Source: Chryseobacterium sp. 52 (GTDB lineage: Bacteria > Bacteroidota > Bacteroidia > Flavobacteriales > Weeksellaceae). Taken from it: DNA of 64,000 bases. Under the pieces are notes generated by a model. The model was not told where the DNA came from and ran no database searches. It worked only from the letters and a program-made list of their open reading frames with translations. A program made the translations under genes and the position numbers. Below are positions 7,858 through 16,268 of the stretch, piece after piece. The number at the start of each line of letters is the position of its first letter. The stretch's first letter is position 1. The DNA is taken from NCBI RefSeq assembly GCF_002754245.1, contig NZ_PEEX01000001.1:1592001-1656000 (forward strand), written 5' to 3'.

Positions 7858-9132
7858 CTAATGTTTAAATCTCTCGTAAGCAGCTCTTTCCAGCATTTCT
7901 CTGTCATCAGGATGCGCGATGCTGATCAGCTCCTGAGCCCTCTGGCGAAGATTTTTACCATATAAATAAGCGGTACCATATTCTGTCACGACATAGTGAA
8001 TGTGTCCTCTTGTGGTAACCACACCGGCTCCCTGTTTAAGAAAAGGAACGATCCTTGAAATTCCCTTTTTGGTTCTTGATGTGATCGCAATAATTGGTTT
8101 TCCGTCTTCACTTAAAGCTGCCCCTCTCATAAAATCCATCTGGCCTCCGATTCCGCTGTACTGTAATGTTCCGATAGAATCTGCACATACCTGTCCTGTA
8201 AGATCTATTTCAATAGCAGAGTTGATGGCGACCATCTTTTTATTTCTCATGATATTGATCGGGAAGTTCACATCACTTACGTCTTTAAAATCAAAAACAG
8301 TATTGTCATCTACATAATCATACAGTTTTCTGGTTCCGAAACAAAAACTTGTGATTGTTTTATTATCATTGTAACCTTTGTATTTGTTGTTAATAACATC
8401 ATTCTGAATCAGATCAATCACTCCGTCACTTAACATTTCCGTGTGTATTCCAAGATCTTTGTGATTGGTTAGGCATTTCAAAACGGCATCAGGAATTGTT
8501 CCGATACCCATTTGAAGAGTCGATCTGTCATCAATCAGTTCAGCCACATTCTTACCGACAAGCATTTCCTCAGGACCCACTTTTGAACCATAATCTACAG
8601 TAGGAAGTTCCTCTTCATGCCATACCAGTTTATGAATTCTACTGATATGGATCATTCCGTCTCCGTGAGTTCTTGGCATCAGTGGATTTACAATAGCAAC
8701 GATAAGTTTTGCTGTATCTACTGCTGCTCTTGCGATGTCTACAGAAGTTCCAAGCGTACAGAAACCATGTCTGTCCGGTGGAGAAACGGTCACTAAAGCC
8801 ACATCCAGCGGTAATATATTTTTTCTGAATAAGATTGGGATTTCGCTTAAAAAAATAGGGACATAATCCCCATTTTCAGAATTAACAGCGTTTCTTACCG
8901 GAGTAGAAACAAATAGTGAGTTGACAAAAAAGTTGTCTTTATATTCCGGTTTTGCAATCTCTATGTTTCCTTGTTGGGTAATAGAAACCATTTCTACATT
9001 TTCCAGACGGTGAGACTGTCTTGCCAATTCATCAATAAGATAATTGGGAGTACATGCACTTCCGTGGAAAAATACGCGGTTTCCGCTTTTTACAGTATAT
9101 ATTGCTTCTTCTGCACTAATATAATTGTACAT
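7858..9132 (-). CDS. acetyl-CoA hydrolase/transferase family protein
   Basis: A 424-residue CoA-transferase of the acetyl-CoA hydrolase / 4-hydroxybutyrate CoA-transferase type. The start is the ATG at 9132 (MYNYISAEEAIYTVKSG), since a longer start at 9207 would overlap hmgA and add non-conserved residues. Visible family motifs are VFFHGSACTPNYL, the LVTVSPPDRHGFCTLGTSVD segment, GIGTIPDAVL, and HTEMLSDGVIDL, which holds the catalytic Glu that forms the CoA thioester, and GQVCADSIG. It lies 26 bp after hmgA and is likely cotranscribed. It might activate acetoacetate or acetate from the pathway, but this is inferred from position. Confidence 0.87.
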   Translation of the reverse strand: MYNYISAEEAIYTVKSGNRVFFHGSACTPNYLIDELARQSHRLENVEMVSITQQGNIEIAKPEYKDNFFVNSLFVSTPVRNAVNSENGDYVPIFLSEIPILFRKNILPLDVALVTVSPPDRHGFCTLGTSVDIARAAVDTAKLIVAIVNPLMPRTHGDGMIHISRIHKLVWHEEELPTVDYGSKVGPEEMLVGKNVAELIDDRSTLQMGIGTIPDAVLKCLTNHKDLGIHTEMLSDGVIDLIQNDVINNKYKGYNDNKTITSFCFGTRKLYDYVDDNTVFDFKDVSDVNFPINIMRNKKMVAINSAIEIDLTGQVCADSIGTLQYSGIGGQMDFMRGAALSEDGKPIIAITSRTKKGISRIVPFLKQGAGVVTTRGHIHYVVTEYGTAYLYGKNLRQRAQELISIAHPDDREMLERAAYERFKH

Positions 9133-9158
9133 AATGAAATTTTTTATGAATGAATTTT

Positions 9159-10346
9159 TTACTCCTGAGAACGGTCTTCCATGGTTTTGTCTGATTCTTC
9201 CAGCCATGAAGTTTTGTATGAAGGATCTTCCACTTTTAAAGCTTCTTCCGTAATTTTTAAAGGACGGAACGGATCTACCATTACAGCATACTCTTCAGTG
9301 AATTTTTTACCGATACTTCTTTCCATAGCTCCCGGGTGAGGTCCGTGTACGATTCCTCCCGGATGTAGGGTAAAATCCATCAGGTCGATATGATTACGGC
9401 TCATGAAGTCTCCCTCCGTATAGAATAGAACCTCATCAGAATCAATATTAGAGTGGTTGTAAGGCGCCGGAATAGCCATTGGATGATAATCATACATTCT
9501 TGCACAGAATGAGCAGACTACAAAATTATGACCTTCAAAATTCTGGTGTACCGGAGGCGGTTGGTGAATTCTCCCTGTGATTGGTTCAAAGTTTTTGATA
9601 TTGAATTTATAAGGGTAAAAATAACCGTCCCAACCTACAACATCAAAAGGATGGGTTGCATAGATAAAATCTGTGATCTGGTTTTCTTTTTTTACTTTAA
9701 TCAAAAATTCCCCTTTTTCATCTTTAGGTTCTTTGAAAACCGGTGCAATCATATCTCTTTCGCAGAACGGTGAGTGCTCCAGAAGCTGTCCGAATTCATT
9801 TCTGTAGCGTTTTGGAGTATAGATAGGAGAGTGGCTCTCAAGTACGAAAAATACAGTGTCATCAGATTTCAGTTCCACCTGATAGATGGTTCCTCTCGGG
9901 ATAATAAGATAATCACCCGTAACAAATTCCAGGTCACCGACAAAAGTTTTCAGAACTCCGGTTCCGTTATGAACGTATAAAAGTTCGTCGCATTCTGCAT
10001 TTTTGTAGAAATAATCCATAGACTTTCTGGGTTTTGCCAATCCCATTTTCAGGTCATTGTTCATCAGAAGGATCTTTCTGCTGTCCATAAAATCATCTTC
10101 GGGCGTTACATTCATTCCCTTGAACATTCTTGGCGCAATATTTTTTTCTACCGCAATCTTTGGAGTCACATCTTTCGGTACTCCAATCGATTTGATTTGT
10201 GTAGGTCGGTGAGTATGGTAGAGCAGCGATGAGATTCCGTGAAAGCCTTCTGTTCCGAAAAGCTGTTCATAGTAAAATTTGTCTTCCGGCGATTTGAAAA
10301 TCGTATGTCTTTTCTGTGGGATGTTTCCCGCTTGATGATATCTCAT
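9159..10346 (-). CDS. hmgA: homogentisate 1,2-dioxygenase
   Basis: A 395-residue cupin-fold iron dioxygenase that opens the ring of homogentisate to maleylacetoacetate. The start MRYHQAGNIPQKRHTIF and the region GTGVLKTFVGDLEFVTGDYL then IPRGTIYQVEL are typical. The C-terminal metal region HPGGIVHGPHPGAMERSIG is intact. It opens the leftward transcript and is divergent from a TonB receptor gene. A TAnnTTTG-type -7 box is seen on the minus strand at 10369-10376. Confidence 0.94.
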   Translation of the reverse strand: MRYHQAGNIPQKRHTIFKSPEDKFYYEQLFGTEGFHGISSLLYHTHRPTQIKSIGVPKDVTPKIAVEKNIAPRMFKGMNVTPEDDFMDSRKILLMNNDLKMGLAKPRKSMDYFYKNAECDELLYVHNGTGVLKTFVGDLEFVTGDYLIIPRGTIYQVELKSDDTVFFVLESHSPIYTPKRYRNEFGQLLEHSPFCERDMIAPVFKEPKDEKGEFLIKVKKENQITDFIYATHPFDVVGWDGYFYPYKFNIKNFEPITGRIHQPPPVHQNFEGHNFVVCSFCARMYDYHPMAIPAPYNHSNIDSDEVLFYTEGDFMSRNHIDLMDFTLHPGGIVHGPHPGAMERSIGKKFTEEYAVMVDPFRPLKITEEALKVEDPSYKTSWLEESDKTMEDRSQE

Positions 10347-10418
10347 TTTACCTTTATATGTAGTTTCTCAAATTTAATAAATTTTCGTGAATTGATTCTA
10401 ACAACATTTATCATGGTG

Positions 10419-10459
10419 TTTGGTAATTCAAAAATAATTGTTAGATTTGTCTAACAATT
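10419..10459 (+). promoter_or_regulatory. TonB receptor promoter with overlapping inverted repeat
   Basis: TTTG (10419-10422) and TAGATTTG (10442-10449) are 19 bp apart, a good Bacteroidota -33/-7 pair. A 9-bp inverted repeat AATTGTTAG / CTAACAATT (10436-10444, 10451-10459) surrounds the -7 box and looks like a repressor site. A further CTAACAA half-site is at 10398-10404 towards hmgA. Confidence 0.65.
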
Positions 10460-10467
10460 TTAATTTC

Positions 10468-12537
10468 ATGAAGCGAATACTATTTTCTACTGTCCTTTTA
10501 TCCTCTTATTGTTTTTCTCAGGAGACGGACAGTCTGAGTTTACAACAACATATAAAAACCGATTCCACAACAGTTTCCAAAGCAAAAATAACGACCAGTA
10601 ATATTGAAGATGTTGTCATTACCGGAACGATAAAACCTACAAGCAGATCAAAAAGCCCGGTAGCCGTTGAGATCTACAGTCAGAAATTTTTCCAGAAAAA
10701 TCCAACACCGAGTATTTTTGAAGCCATTGCAATGGTGAATGGCGTAAAACCACAGTTGAACTGTTCGGTCTGCAACACAGGAGATATTCATATCAATGGT
10801 CTTGAAGGACCTTACACGATGATTCTGATTGATGGAATGCCTATTGTAAGTTCTCTTTCTACAGTGTACGGATTGAGCGGAATTCCGAACAGTCTTGTAG
10901 ACAGGATTGAGGTCGTAAAAGGTCCGGCTTCTTCTATTTACGGTTCTGAAGCAATGGGTGGAGTGATCAACATTATCACTAAAAATGCACTTACAGCTCC
11001 GAAATTGAGTGTTGACTTGATGACAAGCACATGGAGTGAGAATAATTTTGATCTTGCTACAAAATTTAATGTTGGGAAGAATGCAGCCTCTTTATTAAGC
11101 TTAAACTATTTCAGTTTTAAAGAAAAGATAGACCGGAACAAAGACAACTTTACAGATGCTGCATTGCAAAGCAGAGTTTCAATTTTTAATAAATGGAATT
11201 TTCAAAGAAAAGAAAACCGTCAGGCAAGTTTTGCAATGAGGTATTTATACGAAGACCGTTTCGGTGGCGAAATGCAGTGGAACCGATCTCACCGTGGAAG
11301 TGGTGATGTATATGGAGAAAGTATTTATACCAACAGAGCAGAAGTTTTTGGACTCTATCAATGGCCTTTAAAAGAATATATCGTTACCCAGTTCTCTTAC
11401 AATTATCATGATCAGAACTCTTTTTATGGCAGTAATCCGTATAATGCACTTCAGAAAGTAGCTTTTGCACAGACCTATTGGAGTAAAAAGCTGGGAAAAC
11501 ATGACATAACAAGTGGAGTGACTTTCAAAAGAACTTTTTATGATGACAATACGCCCGGAACTTTATCCGGAGACGGAGTCACCAATGAACCGATGAAGTC
11601 GCCGATCTGGGGAGCTTTTGTTCAGGATCAGTGGGAAATTAATGATAAAAATACTTTACTGGTCGGCTATCGTTTTGATTATGACAAGATTCATCATGAA
11701 GTACATTCGCCCAGATTTGCATGGAAATTTTCCCCGAATCCTTATCATACGCTTAGGTTTAATTTCGGAACAGGATTCAGAGTGGTGAATCTGTTTACGG
11801 AAGACCACGCTGCTTTGACAGGTTCACGTGAAGTATTGATCAAGTCGGATCTGAAGCCTGAAAGATCAGTCAACGGAAACCTGAACTATATCTGGAAAAT
11901 TCCGGTGGGAAGCCGTTTGCTGCAACTTGATGCCTCTGCATTTTATACCTATTTCAGCAATAAGATTGTCGGTGATTTTGATACAGACCCGGATAAAATT
12001 ATTTATGATAACCTTCATGGATATGGGATTTCAAGAGGGGCCTCAATGAATGTGGATTTCAGTTTCAGCTTTCCTTTGAGTGTTAATTTAGGAGTGACCT
12101 ATCTGGATGTTTATCAAAAATTTGACGGGGAAAATAAAAAATCACAGCAGCTGCATGCCCCGAAATGGAGCGGAACCTACAATCTGACTTATAAGTTCCC
12201 TAATAATCTGACGGTAGATTTTACAGGACAGTTCTACGGACCGATGAGGCTTCCGGTACTTCCTAATGACTACCGCCCGGAATATTCACCCTTCTATTCT
12301 TTGGCTAATATTCAGGTTTCAAAAAGCTTTAAATCAGGTTTTGAGGTCTATTGCGGGATTAAAAACCTGTTCAATTTTACCCCGAAAGATCCTTTGATGA
12401 GGCCGTTTGACCCGTTTGATAAATCTGTTGATGACCCGGTAAGCAACCCTAACCATTATACTTTTGATACGACATACGGCTATGCGCCGATGCAGAGAAT
12501 CAGAGGATTTCTGGGAATAAAATATACTTTGAAATGA
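10468..12537 (+). CDS. TonB-dependent outer membrane receptor
   Basis: A 689-residue receptor starting at ATG 10468 (MKRILFSTVLLSSYCFSQ signal peptide); the longer TTG start would run through the promoter. After a linker comes the TonB-box-like EDVVITGT, then the plug with ILIDGMPIV, VDRIEVVKGPASSIYGSEAM and GGVINIITK. The remainder is a 22-strand-type barrel ending in GIKYTLK. The plug has a Cys pair at residues 99 and 102 (CSVC). The transported substrate is not known. The next gene, a thioredoxin-like protein, overlaps by four bases, which suggests coupled translation and a shared role, perhaps redox handling of a metal or of the Cys pair. Confidence 0.92.
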   Translation: MKRILFSTVLLSSYCFSQETDSLSLQQHIKTDSTTVSKAKITTSNIEDVVITGTIKPTSRSKSPVAVEIYSQKFFQKNPTPSIFEAIAMVNGVKPQLNCSVCNTGDIHINGLEGPYTMILIDGMPIVSSLSTVYGLSGIPNSLVDRIEVVKGPASSIYGSEAMGGVINIITKNALTAPKLSVDLMTSTWSENNFDLATKFNVGKNAASLLSLNYFSFKEKIDRNKDNFTDAALQSRVSIFNKWNFQRKENRQASFAMRYLYEDRFGGEMQWNRSHRGSGDVYGESIYTNRAEVFGLYQWPLKEYIVTQFSYNYHDQNSFYGSNPYNALQKVAFAQTYWSKKLGKHDITSGVTFKRTFYDDNTPGTLSGDGVTNEPMKSPIWGAFVQDQWEINDKNTLLVGYRFDYDKIHHEVHSPRFAWKFSPNPYHTLRFNFGTGFRVVNLFTEDHAALTGSREVLIKSDLKPERSVNGNLNYIWKIPVGSRLLQLDASAFYTYFSNKIVGDFDTDPDKIIYDNLHGYGISRGASMNVDFSFSFPLSVNLGVTYLDVYQKFDGENKKSQQLHAPKWSGTYNLTYKFPNNLTVDFTGQFYGPMRLPVLPNDYRPEYSPFYSLANIQVSKSFKSGFEVYCGIKNLFNFTPKDPLMRPFDPFDKSVDDPVSNPNHYTFDTTYGYAPMQRIRGFLGIKYTLK

Positions 12538-12995
12538 AAACTTTTATTTTATTTTTAATGTTAGTGCCTTGTTTTTGTCTGTCTCAGATGAAGACAGGCA
12601 CTTTTTCTGATCTTGAAATTTTGATGAAAGAAGATCCGAGACCGATTATCATCCATTTATACACAGACTGGTGCTCAGTTTGTAAAATGGAAAAGTATAC
12701 CCTAAATAAAGATCAGGCGACTGTTGATCTGATCAATGAACATTTTTATATGGTCAGTTTTGAAGCTGAAAAAACAAAGGAAAAGATACAGTTTCAGGGA
12801 AAGGAATTTGAATATCTGCCCAATGGAAACTCCGGAATCCATGAACTGGCTCTGGCTTTGTCTAAAAATAAAAACCAGCCTGTATATCCGTTGTGGATTG
12901 TTTTGGATAAAAATCAAAAGCTCATGTATTATCATGAAGGCATCATTACTCCTGAAAAGATAAAGCAGAAACTTTTGGAAATTTCTGCTTTGTAA
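12534..12995 (+). CDS. periplasmic thioredoxin family protein
   Basis: A 153-residue protein with signal peptide (MKTFILFLMLVPCFCLSQ) and a thioredoxin fold. The redox motif is WCSVCK near residues 46-51, preceded by IIIHLYTDW. The cis-Pro region is YPLWIVLDKNQK. This layout is that of DUF255/thioredoxin-7-like periplasmic reductants. Its ATG overlaps the receptor stop codon (ATGA), so the two are one transcript. The receptor carries its own CxxC in the plug, and the two proteins might interact; that is inference. Confidence 0.87.
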   Translation: MKTFILFLMLVPCFCLSQMKTGTFSDLEILMKEDPRPIIIHLYTDWCSVCKMEKYTLNKDQATVDLINEHFYMVSFEAEKTKEKIQFQGKEFEYLPNGNSGIHELALALSKNKNQPVYPLWIVLDKNQKLMYYHEGIITPEKIKQKLLEISAL

Positions 12996-12999
12996 CTAA

Positions 13000-13124
13000 T
13001 GTTCTTTTGCCGGTTTACGCAAAGGCATAAAATTATTTTCATAACCCTTGTCATTGGAAGGACGGAGGAATGAAACAATCTCTGAAGGTAATTGAGTACA
13101 TATAAGATGGCTTTACCTAAAGGT
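13000..13124. repeat. remnant of dispersed intergenic repeats
   Basis: The short gap between the convergent thioredoxin and cupin genes contains TTTACGCAAAGGCATAAAA and GGACGGAGGAATGAAACAATC, phrases of the kind found scattered in Chryseobacterium-like intergenic DNA. No gene or clear terminator is seen in it. Confidence 0.4.
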
Positions 13125-13595
13125 TCAATTTTCGGCATCAATCAAAATTGCCAGTTGAATGCATGGCTCACCGGATCGGTTGCTCCAGGCATGATTAGTT
13201 CCTCTTTGAATAACAATATCGCCCGGTTTAAGAAGTGTTTCCCCTTCTTCCATGATCAGATAGAGCTCTCCCGAAAGAATAATAATGTAATCCAGAGTTT
13301 GAGTTTGGTGCATCATCGGATGAGGTTCTCCGGTTTTGAATTCAACGCCAAGATCTTTATCAGGTGGAATGATCACATAGCGGAAATAGGTTCCGTTTTC
13401 AGGAGTCTGTGGAAATCCTGTGTTGGGAATTCTTGTTTCAAAATTTAATGCAGCCGGCATTTTCTGCGTATTCCAGATATCCGAAATGATTAGGCCCGGA
13501 AGATGTTCTACTGCATTTTCAGTCTGCTGATCTTCAATAATGACTGATTTTCCGTTTTTAATTCCTGTTACGACGCGTCTGGGGATTTTATTCAT
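13125..13595 (-). CDS. cupin domain-containing protein
   Basis: A 156-residue single-cupin protein. The two cupin motifs are GEPHPMMHQTQTLDYIIIL with GELYLIMEEGE (motif 1) and PGDIVIQRGTNHAWSN (motif 2), with His and Glu for a metal site. It follows the MDR oxidoreductase gene with a gap of three bases, so both are likely one operon controlled by the divergent HxlR-type regulator. The substrate is unknown; a small aromatic or aldehyde compound would fit the neighbours. Confidence 0.85.
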   Translation of the reverse strand: MNKIPRRVVTGIKNGKSVIIEDQQTENAVEHLPGLIISDIWNTQKMPAALNFETRIPNTGFPQTPENGTYFRYVIIPPDKDLGVEFKTGEPHPMMHQTQTLDYIIILSGELYLIMEEGETLLKPGDIVIQRGTNHAWSNRSGEPCIQLAILIDAEN

Positions 13596-13598
13596 CTG

Positions 13599-14588
13599 TT
13601 AATGTTTCATGATAAGTTTATGACCTTGGGTCTGATTGTTTTTAAGCATAGAATGAGCTTTTAAAACAGTGTCTAAAGAAAGGTTTCCTATGTTTTTATA
13701 ATTGGGTGGACTGATTGTTCCGTTTTCAATAAGTTTCGAAATTTCATCTAAACTTCCTTTGTAGTATTGATAATCTTTGTTCATGCTGTAGGAATAGTTG
13801 GAAATATTCATAATCACGGTTCCTTTATTGAAAAGGGTTTCGTGGGCGTCTTTTGTGACCAAAGCTGTTACATCTGCATATGTTCCGTTTATTTTTAAAA
13901 CATCCGCAGTGATTTCTGACATATAGTTTCCTACGAGATCAATTCCGAAGTCGAAAGATTGATTCTCATTGGCTTTTAAAAGATTTTCTTTAAGGTTTTC
14001 TTCTTTATAATTAATGATCTGATGGCTTTTTAACCCTAATTCCAGAAGAATCTGTCTGTTTTCTTCACTTCCGACAGTAGCTACAATTTTCTGAAAATGA
14101 TTGGTTATTAAAAATTTGATTACAAAAGAACCGACGCCACCTGTTGCGCCCGTTACCAGAACAGTATCATCATTTTTTAGTTTTAGGCGTCTGAAAATCT
14201 GGAGCGCTGTAAGTCCGGCTGATGGAATGGCAGCGGCCTGTTCGAAAGAAATACTTTTAGGTTTAAATGCAACAATAGCATCAGGGACAGCAATGTATTC
14301 AGCATAAGAGCCATTACTTCCCATAGATCCGCTTCCGCAGTATACTTCGTCTCCGATATTGAATTGATGGACATCTGCTCCTTTCTCAACAACAATTCCC
14401 GAAATTTCCCGACCTAAAACAGGTGATTTAAGAAGTTTCCGTTCCAGTTCGTTCTCAATCATCTGATAATCGATAGGATTAAAACCGCTGGCTTTGATCT
14501 GGATTAAAACTTCATGACTTTTCGGGTGAGGTTTTTCAATTTCAGCTTGTTTAAGCTGAAAATTTTCATTTAATATAATGGCTTTCAT
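13599..14588 (-). CDS. zinc-independent-looking MDR alcohol dehydrogenase / quinone oxidoreductase
   Basis: A 329-residue medium-chain dehydrogenase/reductase. The N-terminal GroES-like part has KASGFNPIDYQMIE and GREISGIVVEKG, and the Rossmann part has VLVTGATGGVGSFVIKFL near residues 140-157 for NADPH. The Cys/His set for catalytic zinc is not evident, as in quinone-oxidoreductase-like members. It likely reduces a quinone or enone. It heads an operon with the cupin gene and is divergent from an HxlR regulator; the shared gap holds palindromic operator-like sites. Confidence 0.85.
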   Translation of the reverse strand: MKAIILNENFQLKQAEIEKPHPKSHEVLIQIKASGFNPIDYQMIENELERKLLKSPVLGREISGIVVEKGADVHQFNIGDEVYCGSGSMGSNGSYAEYIAVPDAIVAFKPKSISFEQAAAIPSAGLTALQIFRRLKLKNDDTVLVTGATGGVGSFVIKFLITNHFQKIVATVGSEENRQILLELGLKSHQIINYKEENLKENLLKANENQSFDFGIDLVGNYMSEITADVLKINGTYADVTALVTKDAHETLFNKGTVIMNISNYSYSMNKDYQYYKGSLDEISKLIENGTISPPNYKNIGNLSLDTVLKAHSMLKNNQTQGHKLIMKH

Positions 14589-14637
14589 AAGAGTAATTTG
14601 ATAGACAAATGTAAATAGAGAATAGTTTATATTTGCT

Positions 14638-14665
14638 ACTAGTTAACTATTGGTAACTAGTTACC
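14638..14665. promoter_or_regulatory. palindromic operator between MDR and HxlR genes
   Basis: A perfect 14-bp palindrome GGTAACTAGTTACC (14652-14665) and a related 10-bp one TAGTTAACTA (14640-14649) lie side by side just upstream of the HxlR gene. HxlR-family regulators often bind such sites to control the divergent redox gene and themselves; the binding here is inferred. Confidence 0.6.
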
Positions 14666-14679
14666 TTAATGAAACTATT

Positions 14680-15057
14680 ATGGCAAAAATTATAGAAAAC
14701 GGAATAGAAAGAGAGGCAAGCTGCACAGAAGAACTGTTTGCCATGCGTGACAGCCTGGATGTTCTGGGCGGAAAATGGAAGCTGATGATCTTACGATATC
14801 TTACCAACAGGCCAGACCAGCAGATCCACTTCAAAAAATTAGAACGTGGGATTGACGGGATTTCAGCAAAAATGCTGAGTAAAGAACTGAAAGAACTTGA
14901 AATCAATCTTCTCATTACAAGAAAGATTCAGGATACAAAACCAATTACTGTTGTTTATGCCGTGACAGAATACGGAAAATCGGTATTTCCGGTAACCGAA
15001 ACATTAGTAAAATGGGGAATTATTCATCGGGAGAAGATCAAAGAATCGATGGGTTGA
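14680..15057 (+). CDS. HxlR-type winged-helix transcriptional regulator
   Basis: A 125-residue regulator. The start at ATG 14680 (MAKIIENGIEREASC) is chosen because the operator palindromes lie just before it; an upstream TTG would translate the operator. The family signature is LDVLGGKWKLMILRYL near residues 25-40, followed by FKKLERGIDGISAKMLSKEL (recognition helix) and a wing ending VVYAVTEYGKSVFP. Cys15 stands in the usual N-terminal place of redox- or quinone-sensing members. It likely senses electrophiles and controls the divergent oxidoreductase/cupin pair. Confidence 0.88.
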   Translation: MAKIIENGIEREASCTEELFAMRDSLDVLGGKWKLMILRYLTNRPDQQIHFKKLERGIDGISAKMLSKELKELEINLLITRKIQDTKPITVVYAVTEYGKSVFPVTETLVKWGIIHREKIKESMG

Positions 15058-15072
15058 TTTGATTTAAAGATT

Positions 15073-15170
15073 TTCCCACAGGATGAATTATTCTTTCACA
15101 ATAAAAATCTGTGTCATCTGTGGGAATATAAAATTGTATAAGTTGGATCAACGAAAAGCTTTGTGTCTTC
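15073..15170. repeat. dispersed intergenic repeat words, partly inverted
   Basis: TTCCCACAG (15073-15081) and CTGTGGGAA (15118-15126) form a 9-bp inverted repeat, and AATCTGTGTCATCTGTGGG and GCTTTGTGTCTTCGCGATT follow. These resemble the CACAAAAGTCACAAAAG and CGCAGATTTCACAGATGACG phrases elsewhere in the window. Confidence 0.5.
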
Positions 15171-15197
15171 GCGATTAACAACAGTATCCTTAAAGAT

Positions 15198-15587
15198 TTA
15201 TCTCTGTAAAAGTTGAAAAAAATTACTCAAAACTACAGCAATAATCGCCAGTATCGCTGGCAATGCCTGTACAAAAAAGATCTTCTTTGTTGCTGAAATA
15301 GCTCCATAAATTCCGGCAATCGCCACACAACTCAGGAAAAATAGAGCAACATTGGTTTGCCACTTTGGATCTTCAATTAGAAGTGACCAGATCAGTCCTG
15401 CCGCAAGAAAACCATTATAAAGTCCCTGGTTGGCAGCAAGACCTTTAGTGGGTTTAAACATTTCCGCCGGCAATGCCGCTTTAAATACTTCTTTTCCTTT
15501 GGTTTCCCAGGCGAACATTTCCATCCACAGGATATAAATATGTTCCAGCGCAACGATGGCGATCAGGATTTTAGCAACAAGTTCCAT
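15198..15587 (-). CDS. DUF1304 family membrane protein
   Basis: A 129-residue integral membrane protein with four predicted helices. The family start MELVAKILIAIVALEHIYILWMEMF shows the conserved EH-x-Y-I-x-x-x-E pattern, followed by NQGLYNGFLAAGL and AGIYGAIS. The function of DUF1304 proteins is not known. It is divergent from a Crp/Fnr-type regulator 66 bp away. Confidence 0.85.
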   Translation of the reverse strand: MELVAKILIAIVALEHIYILWMEMFAWETKGKEVFKAALPAEMFKPTKGLAANQGLYNGFLAAGLIWSLLIEDPKWQTNVALFFLSCVAIAGIYGAISATKKIFFVQALPAILAIIAVVLSNFFQLLQR

Positions 15588-15653
15588 GATTTAATTTTTT
15601 TGACATTGTAAAACTAAAAAAATAAAGTTAAGTTTGATTACTCAATTGCAAAG

Positions 15654-16226
15654 ATGGATAATTTCAAAGCACATTTAAATAAATTTATCACAGTTACAGA
15701 CGAAGAATATGCTTCTATATTTTCTTTTTTTCAGGAGATAGAAGTGAAAAAAAAACAGAATCTGATGCTTCACGGTGAAATCTGCAGATCGATGTATTTT
15801 GTTTCTGTGGGCTGTCTGAGAAAGTTTTTTGTGAATAAAAAAGGAACAGAGCAGACTACGGAATTTGCAATAGAAAACTGGTGGATCACAGATACATTTG
15901 CGTTTGAGAGACAGATCAAGTCAGATTTTTGTATTCAGGCTGTTGAGCACTCTACAATTTTTGTTATCACTCTTGCGCAGCAGGAACTTTTACTGCAAAA
16001 ACATCCGGCAATGGAACGGTATTTCAGGATGATTTATCAGAGAGCATCTGCTGCTTCCGAAAAACGGATCCGTTATCTGTATGAGATGTCCAGAGAAGAA
16101 TTTTATGTGCATTTCAGTACATTGTATCCCTGGTTTATCCAAAGAATCCCGCAGTATTTAATTGCTTCCTATTTAAACCTTACTCCGGAATATCTGAGTG
16201 AAATCAGAGCGAAATTACGTTCTTAA
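15654..16226 (+). CDS. Crp/Fnr family transcriptional regulator
   Basis: A 190-residue regulator with an N-terminal cyclic-nucleotide-binding-type barrel (LMLHGEICRSMYFVSVGCLR near residues 38-57) and a C-terminal winged helix (PQYLIASYLNLTPEYLSEIR). The barrel lacks an obvious cAMP-binding Arg-Ser pattern, which is usual for this Bacteroidota group. It is followed by DoxX and AhpD-like genes on the same strand and may control them. Confidence 0.85.
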   Translation: MDNFKAHLNKFITVTDEEYASIFSFFQEIEVKKKQNLMLHGEICRSMYFVSVGCLRKFFVNKKGTEQTTEFAIENWWITDTFAFERQIKSDFCIQAVEHSTIFVITLAQQELLLQKHPAMERYFRMIYQRASAASEKRIRYLYEMSREEFYVHFSTLYPWFIQRIPQYLIASYLNLTPEYLSEIRAKLRS

Positions 16227-16268
16227 ACCAGTTTAAGATTTTTACCAAATATAAGTCGGAGATTTGCC

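Noticed and set aside
9133..9207. Longer start of the CoA-transferase
   Set aside because: It would overlap hmgA and adds residues before the conserved start MYNYISAEEA.
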